Origin: an uncultured Candidatus Actinomarina sp. | Lineage (GTDB): Bacteria > Actinomycetota > Acidimicrobiia > Actinomarinales > Actinomarinaceae | Length of the DNA stretch: 64,000 nucleotides | Assembly (NCBI GenBank): GCA_902596545.1 | Contig: CACJUH010000006.1 | Coordinates: forward strand, 27,740-91,739 | Direction of reading: 5' to 3' | Shown: one piece after another, positions 18,612-26,795 of the stretch | Layout: each line of letters opens with the position of its first letter | Numbering within the stretch: position 1 is the first letter of the stretch | Notes under the pieces: generated by a model | What the model was told of the DNA's origin: nothing | Databases searched by the model: none | The model's input: the letters and a program-made list of their open reading frames with translations, nothing else | Made by a program: the position numbers and the translations under genes

Positions 18612-19631
18612 ATGCTTGTGAAAAAAATTTTTAAGTTAAAGAATTTAAGATACGTGCTGCTTGTTTTTCTCTCTGCATGTATCGAAGACGCTCCTCTCGA
18701 TTCCCTTAGCCCTGAGGGTCCTTATGCAAGATCAATCGATGAATTATTCTGGATAACTTTTTGGATTGCTGTTGTAATCTTTGTAATAGTTCAAGGTGCG
18801 CTACTTCTATCAGTTTTTGTGTATAAAGAAAAACCAGACTCTCCAGAGCCAAAACAAATTCATGGAAATACAAAACTCGAGATATTATGGACAGTTATAC
18901 CTGTATTAATTTTGGCTGCAATCGCAGTCCCAACAGTAAGAACAATCTTTGATTTAGCAAGAGAACCAGAGAATGCCCTTAAAATTGAAGTGATTGGTCA
19001 TCAATGGTGGTTTGAATATAAATATCCTGATTATGGAATAACTACTGCAAATGTTCTAGTGATTCCTGCAGACAGACCTGTCCGACTTGAAATGTGGTCT
19101 AACGATGTTCTTCACAATTACTGGGTACCAAAATTAAATGGAAAAAGATACCTTGTACCTGGACAGACAACTTATCTTAATCTTCATGCGGATTCGCCTA
19201 ATGAGTTTTGGGCACAGTGCGGAGAGTATTGTGGATTAAGCCATTCGAAAATGCGTGGTAGAGTTTTATCATTATCCCAAAGTGATTTTGATGCGTGGGT
19301 AAAAAATGAACAGAGAGATGCTACTGCATTTAGTACTGATGATTTATCTTTAGCGGCAGAAGGACAACAAGTTTACTTAAATGCTGGTTGTACACAATGC
19401 CATGTAATAAATGGTGTTTGGGATGTTCAGGGAGATAGAATCGCACCAAATCTTACTCATTTTGCCAATCGAAATGTTTTTGCTGGTGCGGCATTAAAAA
19501 ATAATCCGGAAAATCTCACAAAATGGCTTGCTAATCCAGCAGAGATAAAACCTGGTACATTTATGCCTAACCTAGAATTGACTGAATCAGAAATTAATGC
19601 TTTAATTGCGTATCTGGAGACACTTAAATGA
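18612..19631 (+). CDS. ctaC: Cytochrome c oxidase subunit II fused to cytochrome c (caa3 type)
   Basis: Accepts electrons from cytochrome c and passes them to subunit I through CuA. It begins with a lipoprotein signal ending LSAC (Cys23), two membrane helices (about 45-70 and 92-110), then a CuA cupredoxin domain with ligands His168, Cys203, Cys207, His211 and Met214 (CGEYCGLSHSKM). A C-terminal class I cytochrome c domain has CTQCH at 260-264 and a Met in GTFMPNLELT. 339 residues. It is the first gene of ctaC-D-E-F-G and overlaps ctaD by 4 bases. Lipid anchoring would need Lgt, encoded 1 kb away. Confidence 0.95.
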   Translation: MLVKKIFKLKNLRYVLLVFLSACIEDAPLDSLSPEGPYARSIDELFWITFWIAVVIFVIVQGALLLSVFVYKEKPDSPEPKQIHGNTKLEILWTVIPVLILAAIAVPTVRTIFDLAREPENALKIEVIGHQWWFEYKYPDYGITTANVLVIPADRPVRLEMWSNDVLHNYWVPKLNGKRYLVPGQTTYLNLHADSPNEFWAQCGEYCGLSHSKMRGRVLSLSQSDFDAWVKNEQRDATAFSTDDLSLAAEGQQVYLNAGCTQCHVINGVWDVQGDRIAPNLTHFANRNVFAGAALKNNPENLTKWLANPAEIKPGTFMPNLELTESEINALIAYLETLK

Positions 19632-21589
19632 CAAAAATAATTGAGCCAAATAAACAAAGTAATATCTTTAAAAGGCCTTCTTCCGAGACAGGTATATGGA
19701 GTTGGATAACAACTGTAGATCACAAAAGAATCGGAATCATGTATGGCTATGCCGCATTCTTCTTTTTATTGATTGGTGGACTTGAAGCATTAATCTTGAG
19801 AATTCAGCTTTCACAACCAGATAATAATTTCTTAACGGCTGCAGAGTACAATGCGATGTTTACCATGCACGGAACAACAATGATCTTTTTGGCAATAATG
19901 CCTATCAGCGCTGCATTCTTTAATTATTTACTTCCACTACAAATTGGGGCTAGAGATGTTGCTTTTCCAAGACTCAATGCTTTGTCTTTCTGGATATTTA
20001 TATTTGGAGGAGCTTTCCTTTACTCTACTTTTATTTTTGGAACTGCAGGTGCTCCGGAAGGTGGATACCTTGCTGAAGAAGTTGGTTGGCTAGGTTCTGC
20101 TCCTAACGGTGGCTGGTTTGGATATCAACCAAATGCTGGAATGAAATATTCGCCTGGCACAGCGATGGATTATTGGGCAATTGGTCTTCAGATTTTAGGA
20201 ATAGCATCACTTATATCTGCATTTAATTTCATTACGACAATTATCAACATGCGTACAAAAGGTATGAGATTTATGAGGATGCCAGTATTTACATGGATGA
20301 CTTTTGCTGTTTCATTCTTACTTGCATTTTCTCTACCTATCATTGCAATCGCGCTTTTTTACGTAACATTTGATAGAAAATTTGGAACTACTTTCTTTCT
20401 TACTGAAGGAGGTGGAGATCCGGTTCTCTGGCAGCATTTATTTTGGCTTTTTGGTCATCCAGAAGTATATATTCTAATTCTTCCAGCATTTGGTATAGTC
20501 TCTGAGGTTCTTCCTACTTTTGCTAGGAAGCCATTGTTTGGTTATGCAGCAATTGTTTTTGCTGGTTTTGGAATTGCATTTATAGGTTTCGGAGTATGGG
20601 CACACCATATGTTTGCGTCTGCAATTAGTCCTGTAGCTCAAGCGGGCTTTGGGCTATCAACAATGGTCATAGCTGTACCCACGGGTGTTAAAATCTTTAA
20701 TTGGCTGGGTACTATTTGGGGCGGAAAAATTAAACTTAACACCCCTATGTTGTTTTCTTTAGGTTTTATTGGGATGTTTGTTATTGGTGGATTAAGTGGT
20801 GTAACACATTCTGTAGTGCCTGCGGACACTCAACAAACTGATACTTATTACATTGTTGCTCATTTTCATTATGTACTTTTTGGAGGAGCATTGTTTGGCA
20901 TCTTTTCAGGACTTTACTACTGGTTTCCAAAGGTTTGGGGCAAAATGTACAATGAGACTTTAGGAAAAATTCATTTTTGGCTAATGTTAATCGGCTTTAA
21001 TCTTACTTTTGGTCCTATGCATTGGTTAGGGCTGCAAGGCCAAGTCAGAAGAACCTGGGTCTATGCTGAAGAAACTAATCTTCAATTTTGGAATATTATT
21101 GTGACCATTGGTGCATTTATAATTGCTGTCTCAATAATTGTTTTTATGATTAATTGGATTTTCTCAAAGAGAAATGGAGAGAAAGCTCCATTTGACCCTT
21201 GGGATGCTAGGACAATTGAGTGGACTATCCCATCACCAACTCCTGTATGGAACTTTTCAAAAGCTCCAGAAGTGAAATCATTAGATGATTTTTGGCATGC
21301 GAAATATGAAGAAGATGAAGAAGGAAGAGCTGTAAGAAAAGAGTCAGCTGATCAAATGCTATTAGATCTTGAAGAAGAGGGTCTTAATCCAACAGAAAAT
21401 ATAGTATTGCCTAACCCTTCGTATTTTCCAATTGTACTTGCTGCAGGCTTACCATTTTTGGGCTACGCAGTTATTTATAAGTCTATCCCACTTGCTTTGG
21501 TTGGTGCTTTGCTTCTTTTAATTGGAGGTTTTGGCTGGGGAACAGAACCATTAGAAGAAGAGGTTGAAGAAAATTTAGAGCATGAGTAG
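19628..21589 (+). CDS. ctaD: Cytochrome c oxidase subunit I
   Basis: Core of aa3 oxidase, binding heme a, heme a3 and CuB and pumping protons. Visible are MHGTTMIFLAIMP (heme a His), FGHPEVYILILP with the CuB His and cross-linked Tyr, WAHHMFAS (CuB His pair), TGVKIFNWLGTIWGG (K-channel Lys) and HFHYVLFGG (heme a3/a His pair). The Glu in GHPEV marks a type A1 oxidase. The 653 residues include a C-terminal extension of about 110 residues with two more hydrophobic segments (PSYFPIVLAAGLPFLGYAV and the next) and an acidic tail. The stop overlaps ctaE by 8 bases. Confidence 0.96.
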   Translation: MTKIIEPNKQSNIFKRPSSETGIWSWITTVDHKRIGIMYGYAAFFFLLIGGLEALILRIQLSQPDNNFLTAAEYNAMFTMHGTTMIFLAIMPISAAFFNYLLPLQIGARDVAFPRLNALSFWIFIFGGAFLYSTFIFGTAGAPEGGYLAEEVGWLGSAPNGGWFGYQPNAGMKYSPGTAMDYWAIGLQILGIASLISAFNFITTIINMRTKGMRFMRMPVFTWMTFAVSFLLAFSLPIIAIALFYVTFDRKFGTTFFLTEGGGDPVLWQHLFWLFGHPEVYILILPAFGIVSEVLPTFARKPLFGYAAIVFAGFGIAFIGFGVWAHHMFASAISPVAQAGFGLSTMVIAVPTGVKIFNWLGTIWGGKIKLNTPMLFSLGFIGMFVIGGLSGVTHSVVPADTQQTDTYYIVAHFHYVLFGGALFGIFSGLYYWFPKVWGKMYNETLGKIHFWLMLIGFNLTFGPMHWLGLQGQVRRTWVYAEETNLQFWNIIVTIGAFIIAVSIIVFMINWIFSKRNGEKAPFDPWDARTIEWTIPSPTPVWNFSKAPEVKSLDDFWHAKYEEDEEGRAVRKESADQMLLDLEEEGLNPTENIVLPNPSYFPIVLAAGLPFLGYAVIYKSIPLALVGALLLLIGGFGWGTEPLEEEVEENLEHE

Positions 21590-22166
21590 TTCTCATTCAT
21601 ATCCACACGAACCTACAGGAGTAGAAACCAGAAAACTTGGAATGTGGGTGTTCCTTTCAACTGAAATATTATTTTTTGGCACTTTAATAACCACTTTTAT
21701 GATTTTTAAAGGAAGAGACTTTCCGGGTATCAAATTAACAGATGTTTATGACATACCATTTACATCAATTAGCTCTTTTATACTCTTGATGAGTTCTTTA
21801 ACAATGGTTTTAGCTCACAATGCTCTGGAAGCAAATGATCAAGAAAAGACTAGGGTTTGGCTTTTAGCAACTGCGATGTTGGGTTCAGTATTTTTAGCAG
21901 GCCAGATTTATGAATTCACAGAGTTTTATCATAAAGGTTTTGAACTTACTACAAATATCTTTAGTTCAACTTTCTATGTATTAACAGGTTTTCATGGACT
22001 TCATGTATTTATTGGTGTAGTCCTTCTTCTTGCGCTTTGGGGTATTGGACAAAGGCAGCGAGGACTGAACTTAGAAGGTGGAATGAATCTTGAGTTTGTA
22101 GCCCTCTACTGGCACTTTGTCGATATAGTCTGGATAGTATTGTTTACAGTAGTATATTTGATCTAA
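21582..22166 (+). CDS. ctaE: Cytochrome c oxidase subunit III
   Basis: Structural subunit that keeps the proton-pumping core stable and may guide O2. The 194-residue protein has five predicted helices, the short form usual for caa3 and actinobacterial oxidases. It shows RKLGMWVFLSTEILFF, the QIYEFTEF segment, TGFHGLHVFIGV and YWHFVDIVWIVLFTVVYL, all typical. It begins inside the end of ctaD and is followed after 1 base by ctaF, within the oxidase operon. Confidence 0.94.
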   Translation: MSSSHSYPHEPTGVETRKLGMWVFLSTEILFFGTLITTFMIFKGRDFPGIKLTDVYDIPFTSISSFILLMSSLTMVLAHNALEANDQEKTRVWLLATAMLGSVFLAGQIYEFTEFYHKGFELTTNIFSSTFYVLTGFHGLHVFIGVVLLLALWGIGQRQRGLNLEGGMNLEFVALYWHFVDIVWIVLFTVVYLI

Positions 22167-22167
22167 G

Positions 22168-22467
22168 ATGTCTGAAAATCATATAGAGCACCCTACTCCA
22201 AAAAGATATGTACAAATTGCAATAGTACTTGGAATACTTACGGCGATTGAAATAGCTTTATATTACACAGAAGACATTGTAGGAGTGTTTACTGATCCTA
22301 TATTGATAATTCTAGCTGTAGGAAAATTCATAATTGTAGTCGGATGGTTTATGCATCTTCGTTTTGAAAATAAAATGGTCAATAGATTCTTCGCTGGTGG
22401 AATGATATTGGCTTTGTTTTTATTTGCAATTGTAATGATCGAGCGGGCATCAGCTAACTTTTTTTAA
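22168..22467 (+). CDS. ctaF: Cytochrome c oxidase subunit IV family protein
   Basis: Small accessory subunit of the caa3-type oxidase. The 99 residues contain three hydrophobic segments (about 13-29, 43-63 and 70-92) with the family motif GKFIIVVGWFMHLRFE, as in prokaryotic COX4/CtaF of the Bacillus type. The position directly after ctaE and before ctaG supports the call. Confidence 0.88.
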   Translation: MSENHIEHPTPKRYVQIAIVLGILTAIEIALYYTEDIVGVFTDPILIILAVGKFIIVVGWFMHLRFENKMVNRFFAGGMILALFLFAIVMIERASANFF

Positions 22468-22473
22468 TTTATA

Positions 22474-23253
22474 ATGGAAAACTTACCTTGGCACCCTCAT
22501 TATGATGTATGGGCACTAATCATTTCATTAGTTATATTTTTTGAACTATCAACAAAAAATGAAATAATTAAAAAAGAAAAAAGAAGGCTGTGGTATTCAG
22601 GCCTTTTAATTCTTTGGGTTTTTACCGACTATCCAATTCATGACATTGGTGAAAAATATTTGTTTTCTGTTCATTCTGTTGAGCACCTAGTTTTAGCCTT
22701 GGTCTCACCTCCATTACTACTTATGGGCATGCATAAAGATATGAAAAAATTAGTGTCTGTAAAGCCTCTAATAATGGTTCTTAAAATAACTTCAAAACCA
22801 GTTGTGGCATTCTTTTTGTTTAATTTTGTAATGGTTGGAATGCACTGGTCTTCAGTTGTAAATCTTATGGTAACCAACACATTGTTTCACTTCATGATAC
22901 ATTCTGTAATGCTCCTAGTCTCACTAAATATGTGGATACCGGTAATTGGTTTTAATGATGAGATCAAACCGTTAAATTCAGCTGCAAGAATAGGCTATTT
23001 ATTCCTTCAGTCACTACTTCCTACAATACCTGCAAGCTTTCTAGCATTTGGCACTGAACCCTTATACAGCGCTTACTTAAATACTGATAGCATTTTTAAT
23101 ATTTCAGTTATCAACGACCAAACACTTGCAGGGTTGATTTTAAAACTCGGAGGAGGAATAATACTCTGGATATCCATCTTGGTTATATGGATGAAGTGGT
23201 ATCAAGATGAAAAAACGTTCGATGACGTAGTTAGAAATAGTTCAACAGACTAG
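22474..23253 (+). CDS. ctaG: Cytochrome c oxidase assembly protein CtaG (caa3 type)
   Basis: Membrane protein involved in maturation of the CuB centre of caa3 oxidase. The 259 residues show about seven hydrophobic segments and the conserved His-bearing pieces WPHYD-like WHPHYDVWAL at the N-terminus, HSVEHLVLALVSPPLLLMG (about 66-84), GMHWSSVVNLM and MIHSVMLLVSLNMWIPV. These match the caa3_CtaG family rather than the unrelated COX11 type. It starts 6 bases after ctaF, in the same operon. Confidence 0.87.
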   Translation: MENLPWHPHYDVWALIISLVIFFELSTKNEIIKKEKRRLWYSGLLILWVFTDYPIHDIGEKYLFSVHSVEHLVLALVSPPLLLMGMHKDMKKLVSVKPLIMVLKITSKPVVAFFLFNFVMVGMHWSSVVNLMVTNTLFHFMIHSVMLLVSLNMWIPVIGFNDEIKPLNSAARIGYLFLQSLLPTIPASFLAFGTEPLYSAYLNTDSIFNISVINDQTLAGLILKLGGGIILWISILVIWMKWYQDEKTFDDVVRNSSTD

Positions 23254-23270
23254 AATTATATAGATTTACT

Positions 23271-24386
23271 ATGGATGGACAAAAATTAGAACAATTGAGT
23301 AGCTCTAGCGGTATACCCCTGGACTTACTTTCTCGGTCAATCCAAGCTAGAGCTGAAGCTTCTGGTGTCACATCAGATGATATTCTGAATAGTTGGAACG
23401 GAGGAGATGCTATACCAGCTCCTACTGCAGTGGTAACTACTGCTGAAGAAAAAGAAACAGTCGTTGAAGATCAAGTTGCCACCAGTGAAATTGAAGAAGT
23501 AATAGAGGATCCTCCTGCTGAAGTTCAAGTTGAAGAAGTTAGTGCTGTGACAACTCTTTTGATTGAGGATGCTCCCCCTCCTGTATCTATAAGTCAAAAA
23601 ATATTAAAGTCCTTAAAATACGGATTAGGTTTTGGAGTTTTAGCTGGATTTATTCAAGGACTACTAGCAAGTTCATATCTTTATGATGGTTTGATATTAG
23701 AGGCAGAGACTCAAAAGCTAATCGCTGAATACAATACTGTTTCTTTTGTGCTTATAGTGTCACTAACAACTGCTTTTATTGGTGCTATAAATTCATTGAA
23801 TATCAAAAAATTTCTTGATACAAACTTTGAAGGCTTTGGAGTGCTGACAAATGATAGAGAATCAATATACACTGGTGTTGGATTGGGTCTCGTGTTTGGA
23901 TCCTCTTCGGCTTTTTACGTAATAAATAGCATCGGTCAGTCAATAGAAGGAATTCTACCGGAAGATCCAGTTACAAATCTTATAAGCGTCGGAGGGGCAT
24001 TTTGGAGAATAGTAATTTTAGCAACAATCATACAGGCAACAATTTCTGTACTTACTATGATCTTAGGAGTTCCAAAAGGGTTAGAAAGTGATGAAAATAT
24101 TGAAGCAAACAAAATTAGAAATAGAATCGTTGGCTCAATAGTCATCCCACTTGGTTCTATTGTTGTGGGTGGAGTCATTGCCGTAGCAATTGCTCAGGTT
24201 TTCCTTAACTTTCATGAATATGCTCCTTTATTCGCCTTAATAATATCAGCTGCAATATTGCTGTTTGCAAGCGTAATGAGTTCAGCGCCAAAAATTAAAA
24301 TTACTAGAAATGAAGTATTGATTGCATCTGCAGGTGTAATAACTTTAATAATCATCATTGCAAGTGTTGCGGCAAGCCAACACTAA
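23271..24386 (+). CDS. Hypothetical membrane protein of the oxidase cluster
   Basis: Unrecognised 371-residue protein. Residues 1-45 look like a small helical domain (EQLSSSSGIPLDLLSRSIQARAEASG in sections), residues about 50-105 are an acidic, Pro/Val/Glu-rich linker, and residues about 115-370 hold roughly six hydrophobic segments. It starts 17 bases after ctaG and ends 4 bases before isocitrate lyase, so it is probably transcribed with the oxidase genes. The modular cytosolic head plus disordered linker plus membrane domain suggests an assembly, tethering or regulatory part, but nothing in the sequence fixes a function. Confidence 0.75.
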   Translation: MDGQKLEQLSSSSGIPLDLLSRSIQARAEASGVTSDDILNSWNGGDAIPAPTAVVTTAEEKETVVEDQVATSEIEEVIEDPPAEVQVEEVSAVTTLLIEDAPPPVSISQKILKSLKYGLGFGVLAGFIQGLLASSYLYDGLILEAETQKLIAEYNTVSFVLIVSLTTAFIGAINSLNIKKFLDTNFEGFGVLTNDRESIYTGVGLGLVFGSSSAFYVINSIGQSIEGILPEDPVTNLISVGGAFWRIVILATIIQATISVLTMILGVPKGLESDENIEANKIRNRIVGSIVIPLGSIVVGGVIAVAIAQVFLNFHEYAPLFALIISAAILLFASVMSSAPKIKITRNEVLIASAGVITLIIIIASVAASQH

Positions 24387-24390
24387 GTTT

Positions 24391-25650
24391 ATGAATCAAG
24401 CTTTCAATCAAATAGAGACTGTAAAGGAATATTTGATGCTGGATAGGTGGTCTGATATTAAAAGAGACTATTCTCCAGAAAATATAAGTTCTTTGAGACC
24501 TTCAATTAAAGTCGAGCATACCTTGTCTGAGATTGGATCAAATTCGCTTTTTAACTTACTTTGCAGAGAAGACTCTTGGGTTTCTGGACTTGGCGCAGCA
24601 ACAGCTCAACAAGCACTCCAAATGTTTCACCTTGATTATGAAATTATATATGTAAGTGGATGGCAAGTAGCAGCAGAAAGTAACTTAGGTGTAAATACTT
24701 ATCCAGATTTATCTTTGTATCCATCGAACAGTACTCCAAATTTTGTCAAAAAAATAAATAACACTCTGGTTAGAAGAATGTCTGAACTTAATAAAAAACA
24801 AATACCTCCAATTGTTGCAGATGGCGAATCTGGATTTGGTGGAGTTTATAATGTTTTTGAACTCACTAATCAATTCATCGATGCCGGAGTCTCAGGAGTA
24901 CATTTTGAAGATCAACTTGCGTCAGAAAAAAAATGTGGACACGTTGGTGGCAAGGTTATAATCCCAACGCATGAATATATTAAAAAATTAAATTCTGCAA
25001 GGTTAGCTAGTGATGTTGCAGGAGTACCAATAATATTAATCGCAAGAACAGATGCGTTAAATGCCAAACTAATGACGTCTGACTTTGATGATAGAGATAG
25101 TCAATACTTAAACAAAAATAGAACAAATGATGGGTATTTCTTAATTGATAAAAATCAGGAAATGGCAATTTCTAAGTCCCTAAGTTATGCAGAATATGCA
25201 GATATCATTTGGTGCGAAACCAACTCACCAGATTTAGGATTTGCAAAAGAGTTTGCAGACGAAATAAAAAACCAATATCCAAATAAAATATTAGCTTATA
25301 ATTGCTCTCCGTCTTTCAATTGGTTGGATAAGTTTAGTAAAGAAGAAATTGAAAATTTTCAAAAGAATTTAAATGAGTATGGTTATAAGTTACAATTTGT
25401 ATCTCTTGCAGGATTTCATTCAATGGCTAGCTCAATGTATGATTTAGCGAATAAGTACAAGGGTGGAAATATGAATGCAATAATTGAGCTTCAGAAATTT
25501 GAAACAAATCTGTCTAAGGAAGGTTACACAGGCATTAAACATCAACAAGAAGTTGGTGGAGACTACTATGAAAAAATTGGTGAAGCATTACTTGGTGAAG
25601 AATCAGACCTACTTTCGAAAAAAGACTCTACAGAGAATACACAATTTTAA
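24391..25650 (+). CDS. aceA: Isocitrate lyase
   Basis: Splits isocitrate into succinate and glyoxylate, the first step of the glyoxylate shunt used for growth on acetate or fatty acids. It shows YVSGWQVAAESN, PPIVADGESGFGG (metal-binding Asp region), GVHFEDQLASEKKCGHVGGK containing the signature KKCGH with catalytic Cys182, and ILIARTDALNA. The ATG at 24391 follows the previous stop by 4 bases and starts at the family N-terminus. About 419 residues. Malate synthase is not in the window. The nearby acyl-CoA dehydrogenase gene fits use of fatty-acid-derived acetyl-CoA. Confidence 0.93.
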   Translation: MNQAFNQIETVKEYLMLDRWSDIKRDYSPENISSLRPSIKVEHTLSEIGSNSLFNLLCREDSWVSGLGAATAQQALQMFHLDYEIIYVSGWQVAAESNLGVNTYPDLSLYPSNSTPNFVKKINNTLVRRMSELNKKQIPPIVADGESGFGGVYNVFELTNQFIDAGVSGVHFEDQLASEKKCGHVGGKVIIPTHEYIKKLNSARLASDVAGVPIILIARTDALNAKLMTSDFDDRDSQYLNKNRTNDGYFLIDKNQEMAISKSLSYAEYADIIWCETNSPDLGFAKEFADEIKNQYPNKILAYNCSPSFNWLDKFSKEEIENFQKNLNEYGYKLQFVSLAGFHSMASSMYDLANKYKGGNMNAIIELQKFETNLSKEGYTGIKHQQEVGGDYYEKIGEALLGEESDLLSKKDSTENTQF

Positions 25651-25662
25651 TAGAATATAAAA

Positions 25663-26511
25663 ATGACATATTTTAAAAACAAAACAGTAATTATGAGCGG
25701 AGGCTCGCGTGGTGTTGGTCTCGAGATTGCAAAAGCACTGGGCAAAGACGGAGCAAATATTGCAATACTAGCAAAAACTACAGAGCCACACCCAACTCTT
25801 CCCGGCACAATCTTTACTGCAGCTGATGAGATTGAGGAGGTTGGAGGAACTGCACTCCCGATAGTTTGTGACATTAGGTACGAGGATCAAGTTGAAGCAG
25901 CAGTTGAGGAAACTGTAAATAAGTTTGGTGGTATTGATATATGTATTAATAACGCAAGTGCCATACATTTAACCGATACTGTCAATACGCCTATGAAAAG
26001 ATACGACTTGATGCATAACATTAATGTGCGTGGCACTTTTATGCTTAGCCAAAAATGTATACCTCATCTTATTAAAGGAGATAACTCACACATTTTGACG
26101 CTTTCACCGCCTTTAGACATAGCGCGAAAGTGGTTTGGTATGACTCTTGCTTACACAACCGCAAAGTATGGAATGTCACTTGTTGCACATGGTCTGGCTG
26201 AAGAACTTGGAAAGCACAATGTTGCATCTAATTGTCTGTGGCCAAGAACCTCTCTTGACACCGCAGCTGTAAGAAATGTAATCGGAGAAGAGCTAGTAAA
26301 AGGTTCCAGGAAGCCTTCAATATATGCTGATGCCGCATATGCAGTATTAAAAAGAGACTCTTCATCATGCACCGGTAATTTCTTTTTAGACCAAGACGTA
26401 CTTGAGGAAGAAGGCGTTACAGATTTTGATCAGTACGCAATAGATCCAGAGGCAAAGCTTGTATCAGACTTTTTTGTCGATGACAATCCTGAAGATTGGA
26501 TTCAGGCTTAG
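25663..26511 (+). CDS. Short-chain dehydrogenase/reductase, HSDL2-like
   Basis: NAD(P)-dependent oxidoreductase of 282 residues. It has the N-terminal cofactor motif SGGSRGVGLEIA, the NNAS segment, and the catalytic YTTAKYG (Tyr-x3-Lys). KTTEPHPTLPGTIFTAADEI and SPPLDIARKWFG are typical of the hydroxysteroid dehydrogenase-like 2 subfamily, which is linked to lipid metabolism; the substrate is unknown. TAGAAT at 25651-25656 ends 6 bases before the ATG and there is no ribosome site, so a leaderless start is possible. The stop interlocks with that of the Zn-ribbon gene on the other strand. Confidence 0.9.
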   Translation: MTYFKNKTVIMSGGSRGVGLEIAKALGKDGANIAILAKTTEPHPTLPGTIFTAADEIEEVGGTALPIVCDIRYEDQVEAAVEETVNKFGGIDICINNASAIHLTDTVNTPMKRYDLMHNINVRGTFMLSQKCIPHLIKGDNSHILTLSPPLDIARKWFGMTLAYTTAKYGMSLVAHGLAEELGKHNVASNCLWPRTSLDTAAVRNVIGEELVKGSRKPSIYADAAYAVLKRDSSSCTGNFFLDQDVLEEEGVTDFDQYAIDPEAKLVSDFFVDDNPEDWIQA

Positions 26512-26735
26512 TTACCTAAAAAGTCTATTACGCTTTCCCAGCCTTTAGAAACACCTTTATAGAACTCTGTATAGTTACATTTTGAGCAAGTTACTGCTAA
26601 AAACTTTCTATTCTGTATATTCATAAATCTTGACCAAGTTTTACCAGTCATTGTCACTGTGTCTTCAGAATATTCAGTTGATTCACATTTGGGACATGTC
26701 CAAATTTTTTGTTGTGTTGGATACCTTTCTTCCAT
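26508..26735 (-). CDS. Zinc-ribbon protein (DUF2082-like)
   Basis: A 75-residue protein with two CxxC pairs: CPKC (about 19-22) and CSKC (about 50-53), the second followed by NYTEFYKG. This matches small nucleic-acid-type zinc ribbons of the DUF2082 kind. Binding partner and role are unknown. It is a single-gene unit squeezed between a convergent SDR gene (4-base overlap of stops) and a divergent lipoprotein gene. Confidence 0.8.
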   Translation of the reverse strand: MEERYPTQQKIWTCPKCESTEYSEDTVTMTGKTWSRFMNIQNRKFLAVTCSKCNYTEFYKGVSKGWESVIDFLGN

Positions 26736-26795
26736 ATTTTTATACTAATTATTTTTTTAGATGGAATCTGTAATTAGAGAAAGGTAAAATTTAGT

